Shown here: positions 37,045-47,677 of the stretch, one piece after another
Position numbering within the stretch: position 1 is the stretch's first letter
Layout: every line of letters starts with the position of its first letter
Origin: Cloeon dipterum
Lineage: Eukaryota; Arthropoda; Insecta; Ephemeroptera; Baetidae
NCBI RefSeq assembly: GCF_949628265.1
Contig: NC_088790.1
Coordinates: 28,462,545-28,526,544, forward strand
Reading direction: 5' to 3'
Length of the DNA stretch: 64,000 bases
Program-made: the position numbers and the translations under genes
The notes under the pieces: generated by a model
What the model saw: only the letters and a program-made list of their open reading frames with translations
Databases searched by the model: none
Told to the model about the DNA's origin: nothing

Positions 37045-37754
37045 ATGGGGAAAGTGGAAGTTTGCCTCCGACTTTTTATTCTTTTGTTAGCTGTCATCGC
37101 TTTTTTCCTTTACGGAGTTGCGTGCACGGTGACAGATGACGGTAAGAATTTTTATTTAGCACAAATATAAATTTGATAATTATATATTGGCCCGGATTCC
37201 CACCATAAGCATTGAATAATTTTAAATGTGTGGCAAGGAAAATATTCTTTTTGCGCCATGCTCGCACGGCACAATAAGTTTTTCGTTTGAAATATTTTAC
37301 CAAACCTACTTTGGCCTGCAGAAATCGATTGGAACGTACGAAAATTTGGCTTTTAGTTGGACTTTGTGGCAAAAAAAGTACAAATTTAGTGATTTTTGTA
37401 GCCCTTTAATAATTTATTGCTTGAAGAAAATAACAATTCAAAACTTTCTTTATAATTTCAGGAATTTATAACACCATCAGTTTAGTGGCTACCTGCCTAC
37501 TTCTGATTGTTTTTATCATCTTCTGCTTGTTGTCCAGAGAAGAAATGATGCTGACATACTGGACAATACCGACGGAATGGCTTCGAGAACGCATCAAATC
37601 CAGGAATCGGCGAAATCAGCTGGATAGCAATCATGAAGCGAGAGACAAGAACTATGGCCAGCAAGACGGCGACATTAACACCTCCCAAAATGAAGAGAAC
37701 GGAGTGAAAATTGAAGTTGGCCTGCTGGACTGGGAAAGCAGGAATTTACTGTAA
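37045..37754 (+). CDS. PLX-3: ectodomain-less mini-gene (signal exon spliced to transmembrane exon)
   Basis: Only two exons are present: 37045-37141 (MGKVEVCLRLFILLLAVIAF...) and 37462-37754; 390 nt, 129 aa in frame. Both joined ends are phase 1, so exon 1 fits exon 5 directly, and the donor (GGTAAG) and acceptor (TTTCAG) are good. The intron is only 320 bp and contains no trace of exons 2-4 that I can read. The product would be a short peptide, a helix (ISLVATCLLLIVFIIFCLL) and a cytoplasmic tail ending INTSQNEENG. The usual stop GTG-TAA has become GTG-AAA, adding 15 residues (KIEVGLLDWESRNLL) from the former 3' UTR. An upstream in-frame ATG (36988) could extend it. It may be a real regulatory decoy-type product or a non-functional remnant; expression data would decide. 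Confidence 0.6.
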
Positions 37755-38735
37755 ATATACGAGCCTTTTTTACACGGCTAGCAAAAAGATTCAAGTAAAA
37801 CTTTTTAGATGATTTATGTTTGTTTTTATTAAATTTACCTTGACTGCCTTGAAAATTTCAATTAAACTCTTTGAACTACGTAGATTTTCATTTTTAAGTC
37901 AAGTAATCAATTTTCTGTTTGGCTGAAAATAGTGACTTTTAATTTTATCACAGATTTAAGACACATAAATAAATATAATCAGTTAATTTCTCAACATTTA
38001 TGTTATGCAACTTGTGCAGCACCCTTGCCAAGCGGCACAGCATCATTCCAATTTTTATAGCTTTCGCTTGAGAAGCCTACGCATAAGTGTTCTAATTTCT
38101 TTAAATAAACTCTGATTTTCTTAACTGGGTATTCTGTAAAATTTAATTCTTATCTCTCCAGAGACAAAAAATACACATTCCGCAAAATTGCACACGTTCC
38201 AGGCGGAAATATTGCAGCATTTTTTTTACTCTTTTTATCCCTGTCCTCGGAGCGGGAAGGGCGCGCACTGCACTAGCACGAATGCTGAAACCCGCGGGTG
38301 CGAATAACACCGCGAACGGATTGAATGGGCGCACCAGGCCGCACAGGGACCCAGCCCACTCAAGGGCCACTTGCCTCCGCACCGAGGACTTTTTTTTAAA
38401 AGCTAGACATTCGTCCCGTGAAGCCAAATCACGCATGCTGGAAAGGTGCAAACCAGCAAGTAGCGAGAAATAGTTGAATAAAAATGACCGGCTATTTTTT
38501 CAAGATGTCCACTTTCCACTTACAAAGTTTACGATAGCATGAATTATTATAATCAAAACACTTTTATAATTTGCACGTTTCGAATTCCTGCAGAGGCAGC
38601 GACCTCAGGAAAGATGATTTGAATTTTCTGAGGGGTTTGTGTCAAAGGAGGGAATCTTGCGTATTTTCTGGTAAGAAATAAGCTTTACTCTCCTTAGTGC
38701 GAAACCCCTCGTCATTTTACGTCTGGACTCCAAAG
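37755..38735. other. Spacer PLX-3 to PLX-4
   Basis: 3' flank, the 40-bp element at 37999-38043, then a GC-richer dispersed repeat (about 38225-38470) related to 7505-7690, then the conserved upstream block from about 38575. The PLX-3 upstream region (36700-37044) and this one are near duplicates except for the repeat insertion. Confidence 0.5.
38225..38470. repeat. GC-richer dispersed repeat (left piece)
   Basis: Shares CCTCCGCACCGAGG and downstream sequence with 7620-7705. A further piece, reverse complementary to 7735-7850, is at about 38905-39035 inside the PLX-4 intron. Two pieces on either side of PLX-4 exon 1 suggest a broken or twice-inserted element. Confidence 0.55.
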
Positions 38736-39461
38736 ATGTCGAAAGCGGAAGTTTGCCTCCAACTTTGTATTTTTTTAGTAACTTTCATCGCTTTTTTACT
38801 TTACGGACTTGAGTGCACGGTGACAGATGACGGTAATAATTTTTATTTAGCACAAATAGAAATTTGATAATTATATTTTTAACCAGCCCGTTGGCTCGCA
38901 TTTTTCAGCGGCATTCTCAGGAGTGTCAAAGCAATGGGAGGTATTTGAGCAGTTCGGAGATGTAATACTGGCTACCCAACGTCAGAGATGGCAAAAAGTG
39001 GTTCGTTTAGTGACTCGAATTGCTCAAATATTTTACCAAACCTACTTTGACCTGCAGAAATCGATTGGAATGTACGAAAATTTGGTTTTTAGTTGGACTT
39101 TGTGACAAGAAAAAGAGTAAAAATGTAGTGATTTTTGTAACCCTTTAAAAATTAATTGCTTGAAGATAGTAACCGTATAAAACTTTTTTTATAAATTCAG
39201 GAATTAATAACACCATCAGTTTAGTGGCTACCCTGCCTACTTCTGATTGTTTTTATCCTCTTCTGCATATTGTCCACAGAAGAAATGGTGATGGTATGCT
39301 GTGCAATACCAACGGAATGGCTTCCAGAAAGCATCAAATCGATCAAATCCAGCAATGAGCCAAATCAGCTGGATAGCTAGCAATCATCAAGCGAGAGACC
39401 AGAACAATGAGCAGCAAGACGGCGACATTAACACCTCCCAAAATGAAGAGAACGGAGTGTA
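38736..39461 (+). pseudogene. PLX-4: frameshifted copy of the PLX-3 mini-gene
   Basis: Exon 1 is 38736-38832 (MSKAEVCLQLCIFLVTFIAF...), exon 5 remnant 39201-39461. A small deletion relative to PLX-3 moves the start to the ATG of ATGTCGAAAGC. In exon 5 one extra C in CTACCCTGCC (near 39231-39233; PLX-3 has CTACCTGCC) shifts the frame inside the transmembrane helix. Even in the original frame a TAG follows CAGCTGGATAGC. Exons 2-4 are absent, so the loss of the ectodomain predates the PLX-3/PLX-4 duplication. Confidence 0.8.
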
Positions 39462-40022
39462 AATTGAAGTTGGCCTGCTGGGCTGGAAAGCAGGAATTTA
39501 CTGTACCTATCCGAGCCCTTTTTGCAGGGCTAGCAAAAAGATTCAAGTAAAACTTTTAAGATGATTTATGTTTGTTTTTATTAAATTTACCTTGACTACC
39601 TTGAAAATTTCAATTAAACTCGTTGAACTACGTAGATTTTTTTTTTTGAAAGCAAGATCAATCTTCTGTTTGGCTGAAAATAGTGACTTTTAATTTTATC
39701 ACAGATTTAAGACACATAAATAAATATAATCAGTTAAATTCTCTAATTTTATGTTATGCAACTTGTGCAGCACCATTGCCAAGCGGCACAGCATCATTCC
39801 AATTTTTATAACTTTCGCTTGAGAAGCCTACGCAGAGGTGTTCTAATTTCTTTAAATAATCTCTGATCTCATTAATTTGTTTCGTAAATAATGTGTGAAC
39901 CCTCTTTAATTCCGTTTTATGATATTTTTACTGAACCTCTGCTCCGAAGGGAGGAAAACTTTTATTCGAATAGAGATTTCTCAGCTGTGAATTGCAACAT
40001 TGTCAGGAGTAATCTAGCTGAT

Positions 40023-40197
40023 TAATTATCCAAAAATTTGCCTTTATCTAGAATTACGTTGCAACCTTCGCGTACCCAGGCATTAATTCGGGCCGCAGGA
40101 CAGAACTCCCCAGTAGTTACCCTCCCGGTGAAGCCGTGCCCTTTCAGGATTTTTCTGACACCACCAACTTTAATTACTTCCCAAAGTTGGAAATGGA
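40023..40197 (-). other. Unidentified coding-like exon fragment
   Basis: On the minus strand an open stretch reads WEVIKVGGVRKILKGHG, then FTGRVTTGEFCPAARINAWV, then REGCNVILDKGKFLDN and a TAA at 40025-40023. Base composition is richer in GC than the surroundings and the residue mix looks coding. An upstream TATA box and a GTGAGT donor on the same strand, 360-470 bp away, could be its first exon. INAWV followed by N-x-I is faintly like the INxWV segment of serpins, but that is too weak to name it. Confidence 0.3.
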
Positions 40198-40995
40198 AGA
40201 TTTTGAATTTACGTTAAAAGAATAATTTTAGAAAATGAAATTTAATTAATAAATATAAGTTTTAGACGAGCGGTTCAAGATCGCGTAGTTTCTTTAATTA
40301 CTAGGGTAAAATAATGAAAGAGACCAGCTTATGTTAAATACAATAGTAACATTATTATTTAAGCTGATACTTTAAACGATACAGCAAAATTTATATTTGG
40401 TTTAAAAATTATGAAATATATTTCACCTTGACATTGACTCAGTTAAGAACGTTATTGAAATAACCGAAATACAATCAGGAACTGAATATTAAATGAATTA
40501 AACTTTGAAAAGAGGAATTAATAAGCTCAGTTAACTATATGTTTCTCACCACTCACTCTGCCAATTAAAGAAGAATAGCTGCGGACGTCTCCCACACTAG
40601 CCCGTTGTAACGCGTGGAAAATGAACTCTCAAGTAACTCGAGTGTCATTTGGTCCGCGGTTATATAGTGGCAAGTGAGGGGTTTGCCCAATGGAAAACAT
40701 GGCTGAGGGTAATCGAGTAAAAAATAGATTAACTTCACTTTTACAAATGGACATAAATATCCTCTATTGAAAATATTATTGAATCAAGGACATTGAGGAT
40801 TTAATGGAATAAATATGTTTTGGTCCTCAATGAGATTACTTTGTATTCAAAACAATATAATTAGAGTGTTTGGCAATTTACTTGTAATCACTTGTGGTAC
40901 AATTAGGAGTCAGTTTTTTGTCAAGCGAACAATATAATTTAAATTAAAGTGGTTTTTAAGTATCTACTATTAAAAGTACCATAAGGGATTCACAC

Positions 40996-41176
40996 AGCAG
41001 TAGCCACCTTCCCCCCCCCCCCACTATCACTGATGTTCAACTCGACCCCTCTGTTCGAAGGAGACGACCGCCACCTGCGACGGCCTAGGTTAAAATAACC
41101 TCCCCCCCCCCGCTCGCTAGCGCACAGAGGGGTCGAGTTGAACATAGGAGATAGTGGGGAGAAAGGTGGCTGCTGC
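40996..41176. repeat. Foldback element at the PLX-5 promoter
   Basis: Left arm GCAGTAGCCACCTT...TTCAACTCGACCCCTCTG and right arm CAGAGGGGTCGAGTTGAA...AAGGTGGCTGCTGC, each with runs of C or G beside them. It ends about 50 bp before the PLX-5 start codon, where paralogues carry the conserved upstream block. Confidence 0.75.
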
Positions 41177-41224
41177 ACCCTCTCATTTTACGACTGGACT
41201 CCGAAGAGATCGAAAGCTAAAAGA

Positions 41225-44200
41225 ATGGGGAAAGTGAAAATTTTCTGTCTACTTGTTATTTTAATATTAGCTGCCACCGCTTTCCTCCTTTCCGGAAATG
41301 CGTCAACGGAGACAGATGATGGTAAGAATTTTTATTTAGCACAGATAAATATCTGATAATTATATATTACAACGACCTGGATTCCAACGTAGCCTGTAGC
41401 ACCATAAGCATTGTCCAATTTTAAAAGATATTATTATGTATATTAGAGGGTTAACAATTTCATTGTTTGTACAATAATCAATTTTCAAATCGTCATTGCA
41501 GCGAAAAAATTCCGCATTTTCAACAACAGAGCGCGAATTTCGTTGTTGCAAGAAACGTGCAACAATCAATTAGACTGTGGAAATTCGGGTAATGTTGAGT
41601 AATACATTCCAGAGCAAGAAAAATCATTTATTTTTGGCATTTTTGGCCTGCAATGTAAAATAACCAACCGCGGCCACATTCTTGTGTGGAATGACAAGAA
41701 AATTCTTATATGGAAAAATATATTGAATGTTCTGCTCGAAATTCTCAGCATATCTTGAGGGTTTTAGAAATTCTTGGTATTCATTTTATTTCTTCTTAAC
41801 AACTAAAATGATTGCAAAGGGAGAGGGGCAGGAATGGCGTCAAAATTCCTTTGTGAAATGTCAAGACCAAGAAATATTTGGAAAAATATATTCAAAATTC
41901 TCAGCATATCTTGAGCAGTATGTTAAGGAAATATTAAGATTGTATCTTTCATATCTTAAGTTAAATTAATTTTGATGGCAATCTTTTAAATTGATATTGA
42001 TTTCTCTAAAGTACTAAGAAATCAGGGGTCTCCTTCCAGGCAACTGATAAATATTACTACTCAATGAAATTGAAATATGCCAACAATTACGACACGCGCA
42101 GTTTCAATTTATATTATATTATTCGACAGAGAAATTTGTGTTATGTAAAGCAATGCGCAATTTTACCTCGACCAGATCGAATTTATCTTGCCTTGAGTGT
42201 ATTGCATTTTTGGCCTGCATTCTAAAATTACTCGCGGCCACATTCCTGTGTGGAATGACAAGAAAATTCTTTTATGGAAAAATATGTTGAATATTCTGCT
42301 CGAAATTCTCAGCCTATTTTGCGTGTTTTAGAAATTCTTGATATTCCTTTTATTTCTTCTTAACAACTAAAATTCATTTCTTAAATTAAATTAATCACTT
42401 GTGGTACTATTTTGAAAAGATTTTGATTTCCCTTCAGTGATCAAGAAGCAACCAAAGGTTACCTTCCAGGGATATGACGAATACTACACAATGAAAATCC
42501 AGCATATTAACTACTATCCAGACGACGGTTCCGATTTTCTATGGAAAAATATGGAGAGTGAAGAACATGCGACTAAGTTGAGCGACGACCAATTCGTTGA
42601 TGGAAAGGTATGAAAACATTTGAAAAAAATGTTTTGATATAAATTTTAATTTTAGGCGTTGATTGATCTGCCTTTTGGATTTCAACTTTTTGACCTTATT
42701 GTTACCCGCGTAGCAGTCACAAAAGAAGGGACAATTCTATCAGCTGATCCTTCCGTTAAATGGACCATCGCTCCCTTAAACGCCAAATTCGGAATGAGCA
42801 GTTCCACTATTTCATACCTCTTCAAAGGTGAGAATAAAAATTTATTTTATATTCTAGGGGTTTCTGCCACAGTACAAATTTATCTCTAACTTGAAATTGA
42901 TAAATAAATCTGAAACAAAATTATGCGAATCAGTCAAGATTAATCTGAAAATAAACTAAACAGCCGGCAGCATTTTTATTGCACATTTTGTATCAAAATT
43001 GTTCTCGTGTAGATCGTTTCGTATTAGATTTACCGTGTTAATCATTGCTTAGAGAATAAAAATTTCTGCATACAGAGTGTCATCAATTTTGCAATGTAGA
43101 ATAAATTTAAAAACAATCAAAGAAAAATTGTTCCTGCATTTAAGACAGCGCCCTTAAGTTAATAATCTTTTTACTGAAATATCAAAAAATTCGTGATGGA
43201 CTAAATTAGTGCCATAAAAAACCTTTCAAATCGTTTTAATAACGCCCAAACCGTTTATATTGCAGCGAAAACCATCTTATATTCAAAATTCTGCATAACA
43301 ATAAAATTTTAGTAGGGTTATAACTAAAAATAAAATATTTTTCAGATAAAAACCTTTACGTCCAGTGGAACAACTTTCGATTCAACCACGAAATTTTCAA
43401 AGAGCACGATTTCAGATTTCAAGTCAGACTGGGCGACAGAGGACAAATCGATTTCTTTTACAAGAAAGTGCCCTTCGACTTGAAATATTTGCCGTACTAC
43501 TTGTGTGACTGCCTCGGAGATAAATTTGGAGTCGTGTATTCTCATCAGGAAGAGTTTAAAGTTCCCCCCTACCATGAAACTTACGAACTTGGATTTTTCT
43601 TGGATTCCAAAAAATACAATCCGTATTACAAAGCTAACGAGATCAAGAAGGGGACTGTGATCAGATTTTTCCCGGCAGACCAGTGCATGTTTCGAAAAAA
43701 CTGCTATGATTGCACCACAACTGAATTTAAAATCAAGCCGAATCAAACTGCCCGATGCTTGTGGTGCCCAGCAATCGAGAAGTGTTCCAGCACGAGGGAC
43801 ATTTCGCGGAACATCTGGAGGGAGAATAAATGCAATGATGAGCACTTCAATCGTCCAGGTCACTGCTACATCACCTTCTTAGGTTTCGAAGGTTCGTTTT
43901 TTGTTATTGGTCTTGGTTATAAAACTCATTGATTGATTATTTAATGGAGGAATAGAGAACAATGAAGGAATCAAAATCGAGTTACACTCATTTAAAATAT
44001 TTACGGAATGAGCGATGCTTCATTAAACTGTCGTAAACATGTTTTAAAACTTAATCGCGTCTTTCGCTTTTACGCATGAGAGCCAAATAACAGAAGGCGA
44101 TAGTTAAATTGCAAAACATGACACATTCCTATCATACGTGCTATAATATATTATTTTATATGCTGGGGGTTTGGACCTTTTTCAAATTTACTAGCTTCAA

Positions 44201-45783
44201 GTTAACCATCAAAAACCTTTTCTTATTTCAGGAGCTTCCATCTTTTATCACGCGCTGAGCGTTTTAATACCTAGAATACTCGCAATAGGAGTGATCTACC
44301 TCATAATATTGGCAGTACTCAAATACATCACCTTCATAGGTTTCGAAGGTTCGTTTTTTGTTATTGGTCTTGGTTATAAAACTCATTGATTGATTATTTA
44401 ATGGAGGAATAGAGAACAATGGAAAATATTTACTTTTTTACATTTCGTCCTGGCACCGGTAAAATTGCGCAACTTTCAACAACCAAACGCGAATTTCCTT
44501 GTTGCAAGAAAAGGTCAACAATCAATAATTCGACAGTGAAAATTTGGGTGTTTGTTGAACGTTGCGCAATTTTACCGGGACCAGGACGATTTATTATTTT
44601 GACGTGGAACGATCGCGTCTTACGCTTTTACGCATGAGAGCCAAATAACAGAAGGCGATATAGTTAAATTGCAAAACATGACACATTCCTATCATACGTA
44701 CTATAATATATTATTTTATATGCTGGGGGTTTGGACCTTTTTCAAATTTACTAGCTTCAAGTTAACCATCAAAAACCTTTTCTTATTTCAGGAGCTTCCA
44801 TCTTTTATTACGTGTTGAGCTCTTTAATACCTAGAATACTCGCAATAGGGGTGATCTACCTCATAATATTGGCAGTACTCGAATACATCACCTTCATAGG
44901 TTTCGAAGGTTCGTTTTTTGTTATTGGTCTTGGTTATAAAACTCATTGATTGATTATTTAATGGAGGAATAGAGAACAATGGAAAATATTTACTTTTTTA
45001 CATTTCGTCCTGGCCCCGGTAAAATTGCGCAACTTTCAACAACCAAACGCGAATTTCCTTGTTGCAAGAAAAGGTCAACAATCAATAATTCCTACAGTGA
45101 AAATTTGGGTGTTTGTTGAACGTTGCGCAATTTTACCGGGACCAGGACGATTTATTATTTTGACGTGGAACGATTTGGAATTTATTTAAAATTAGGAAAG
45201 CTTTAAAATATAAATAATGCCAATTCGATTGCCAGTAAAATTATATGACAATCGAGCGGTGAGCCCTGTCAGGGTGATAAAAAATTATTCCTTACAATTC
45301 GTAGGTCGCAAGGAGAAGGAATCAAAATTAATCGAGTTACACTCATTTACAATATTTACGGAATGAGCGATGCTTCATTAAACTGTCGTAAAACATGTTT
45401 TAAAACTTAATCGCGTCTTACGCTTTTACGCATGAGAGCCAAATAACAGAAGGCGATATAGTTAAATTGCAAAACATGACACATTCCTATCATACTTACT
45501 ATAATATATTATTTTATATGCTGGGGGTTTGGACCTTTTTCAAATTTACTAGCTTCAAGTTAATAACCATCAAAAACCTTTTCTTATTTCAGAAGCTTCC
45601 ATCTTTTATCGCGTGTTGAGCTTTTTAAAACCTAGAATACTCGCATTTGGGGTGATCTACTCCATAGTCTTCCTCATAGTCTACCTCATAATATTTGTAG
45701 TACACAAATATTACGGAAAAGTGGTTTGTTGTATAAACCAATGTAAATCTGTATGCTTTGGAAATGACGACGTACCTGCCTAA
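41225..45783 (+). CDS. PLX-5: PLXDC-like protein with triplicated transmembrane exon
   Basis: Exons 41225-41321, 42438-42607, 42656-42827, 43346-43882, then transmembrane exons 44232-44339, 44792-44899 and 45593-45783. With all seven exons 1383 nt, 460 aa; with only the last, 1167 nt, 388 aa; both in frame. Signal peptide MGKVKIFCLLVILILAATAF. Exons 2-3 carry YDEYYTMK...DFLWKNM and FQLFDLIVTRVA. Exon 4 is longest in the family (a seven-residue insert, NPYYKAN) and has the PSI signature CLWCPAIEKCSS. The two internal exons are exactly 108 nt, phase 1 on both sides, and encode ASIFY...RILAIGVIYLIILAVL; their 3' ends copy the end of exon 4, which supplies the donor. The last exon has a helix, then stops early (GNDDVPA), losing the acidic tail by a frame change. 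Decayed partial exon-2 copies lie near 42013-42110. Confidence 0.75.
44328..45590 (+). repeat. Tandem duplication of intron 4 plus transmembrane exon in PLX-5
   Basis: Repeats of about 560 bp: ATCACCTTCATAGGTTTCG at 44328 and 44888, echoing exon 4's end near 43871. Each unit holds intron sequence and an exon starting GAGCTTCCATC. Units 2 and 3 each carry a GTAAAATTGCGCA foldback (44446-44588, 45006-45149) that the first intron lacks. Confidence 0.85.
44446..44588. repeat. Foldback element, GTAAAATTGCGCA family
   Basis: CGTCCTGG...GGTAAAATTGCGCAAC on the left, GTTGCGCAATTTTACCGGG...CCAGGACG on the right. Duplicated at 45006-45149 with the tandem unit. Confidence 0.7.
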
Positions 45784-47260
45784 TAAGCCAAATCAGTCGG
45801 ACGACAGTAATCCAGCCGAAACTCAGAACAATTATCAGATAGACGCAGCATCCCAATTGTAGACTCCCAGAACTAAATAGAAGTTGGCCTTTTGGTCAGT
45901 TCAATTGAATAGAAATAGGAAATTATTATAAATATATACAAGCCAATTTTTTAGGGCAAGCATTATATCAAATAAATATTTAATGTAATTTATATCTACA
46001 CATATTTTTCTGTGTTTCTTTTCCATTTACCTTGAACGCCGTGAAAATTTCAATCAAACTCTTTTTGAAGTACTCAGATTTTTGTTTTGAAAGCAAGATC
46101 AATCTTCTGTTTGGCCAAAAATAGTGGGTAATAATTTTATCACACTTAAAAGACATAATTAATAAAAATAAATGCTCAAATTTTACGTTATGCAACGTGC
46201 TCAGCACCATTGCCAAGCGGCACAGCATCAATCCCATTTTTATATAATCTATCACTTGAGAAACCTACGCAGGTTTTCTAATGTCTTTTAAAAATAAACG
46301 CTGATCCCATTATTTTAAAGGCCCACTTTGACGAAAATTTTGAGCACACGAATCGATTCCTGAGGGTCGAATTAGGTAAATTTGATATTTTATCCGACCA
46401 AAACGTTGAGCGTGACGTGCGTAGCACTCGCGGAAACTTTTTTGCCGCCAAATAATATGAACCTTTTTTGCGTGAACTACGCATGCGTCAGACCTGGTGG
46501 GGCGGCCGGCTAGCAGACGCACATTATTTTCTCTCGCCGCTCGCCTGCTGACAAGATGCGAAGCACATTTATTTCCCCCCTCTCCATCTGCGTCGGCTGG
46601 CCGGCCGCCCCACCAGGTCTGACGCATGCGTAGTTCACGCAAAAAAGGTTCATATTATTTGGCGGCAAAAAAAGGTTCCGCGAGTGCTACGCATGGCACG
46701 CTAAACTTTTTGGTCGGAAAAAATATCAAATTTACCTAATTCGACCCTCAGGAATCAATTCGTGTGCTCAAAATTTTCGTCTAAGTGGGCCTTTAATTTG
46801 TTTAGATGTCAACCCTCTTTAATTAAGTATGCTATTTTATTTATTGAACCTCTGCTTTCAACCTTGGGCTTTGATCTCACCGGGATGAACTAAAGCAGGC
46901 AGAGCAGCGCGAATATGAATTTTATTGCCTTTCTTTGACTAAGTTAATAAATAGTTACTATTTTAAATTGGTAATTTTAAATCTACAATAGAAAATATAA
47001 TTTTTAGCAAAATATCATCAGTTGCTTGTCTTTGTTTATTGAAACGAATATTATTTAAAATTAGAAAAATAAAAAATGACTTTTTTATCTTGTTTTTGGT
47101 CTTTTTTATCTTGGGCGCGAAGAAAAATTTAAGTGTCTCGCGCGTTTCGAATTCCCGCCGAGGCAGTGACCTCAGGAAAAATGAATGGAATTTGCTGAGG
47201 GGTTTGAGCCCAAGAGAGGGATGCTCTTCTATTGGAATCAAGTTCTCATTTTACATCTGG
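45784..47260. other. Spacer PLX-5 to PLX-6
   Basis: 3' flank including out-of-frame tail remnant (45784-45862), AATAAA near 45972, the 40-bp element at 46186-46228, the large TTAA foldback element, AT-rich DNA, and the conserved upstream block from about 47139. Confidence 0.5.
46319..46792. mobile_element. Large foldback element flanked by TTAA
   Basis: Arms of about 200 bp: AGGCCCACTT...GACGAAAATTTTGAG at the left end and CTCAAAATTTTCGTC...AGTGGGCCT at the right, meeting in a GC-rich centre (GGGGCGGCCGGC / GGCCGGCCGCCCC). TTAA stands immediately outside both ends (46315-46318, 46793-46796), the target duplication used by piggyBac-type elements. No transposase; non-autonomous. Confidence 0.85.
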
Positions 47261-47677
47261 ATGCCAAAGCGTTTAAAAGCTAAAAAATTGGAAAACGTGC
47301 AATTTTACAACCGAATTCTTTTTATTTTAATAATAACCACCACTTTCCTCCCTTCCGAAATGGCGTCCACGAAGAATGATCCTGTTCAAAATAAAGGTTA
47401 CTAACAATAAGCAGTTATAGAAACCCGATAGTCTAACTGGATTTTGAACGTGCTGCCTTTTAAAGAAATTTTAAATGTTTCAAGTTGTACAATAGCTGTG
47501 GAATCTAGCCCGGTTGAAGAAAGCATCGAACTGAACGACCTCACGAATCAGCCAAATCAGCCGGATGACAAAAATCCAGCCGAAGATCAGAACAATCACC
47601 AGGAAGAGCAGGATGACGAACAAAAGAACATTACCCAAGTTAAAGAAATTAAAGACACCCACCCATGTATAAATTGA
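47261..47677 (+). pseudogene. PLX-6: decayed mini-gene
   Basis: Exon 1 remnant to about 47396 reads KLENVQFYNRILFILIITTTF; the family start ATG is ATT (47287-47289), though an in-frame ATG survives at 47261. The donor after it is poor (GGTTAC). An exon 5 remnant at about 47490-47677 keeps only the tail (SIELNDLTNQPNQPDDKNPA...DTHPCIN) and has lost the transmembrane part. Exons 2-4 are absent. The conserved upstream block is still present. Confidence 0.7.

Larger units (their letters stand above)
39462..41224. other. Long spacer PLX-4 to PLX-5
   Basis: 3' flank, the 40-bp element at 39751-39794, a coding-like minus-strand fragment at 40023-40197, a possible minus-strand promoter and 5' exon (TATA near 40658-40666, donor GTGAGT at 40556-40551), AT-rich DNA, and a foldback element next to PLX-5. 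The conserved PLX upstream block is not visible before PLX-5. Confidence 0.5.

Noticed and set aside
43880..45600. Periodic repeats considered as a CRISPR or satellite array
   Set aside because: Only two to three units of about 560 bp with intron and exon content; a tandem gene-internal duplication explains them.
46310..46642. Minus-strand frame of 110 codons, Arg-rich
   Set aside because: Lies within the palindromic TTAA element; its openness follows from GC-rich repeat sequence.
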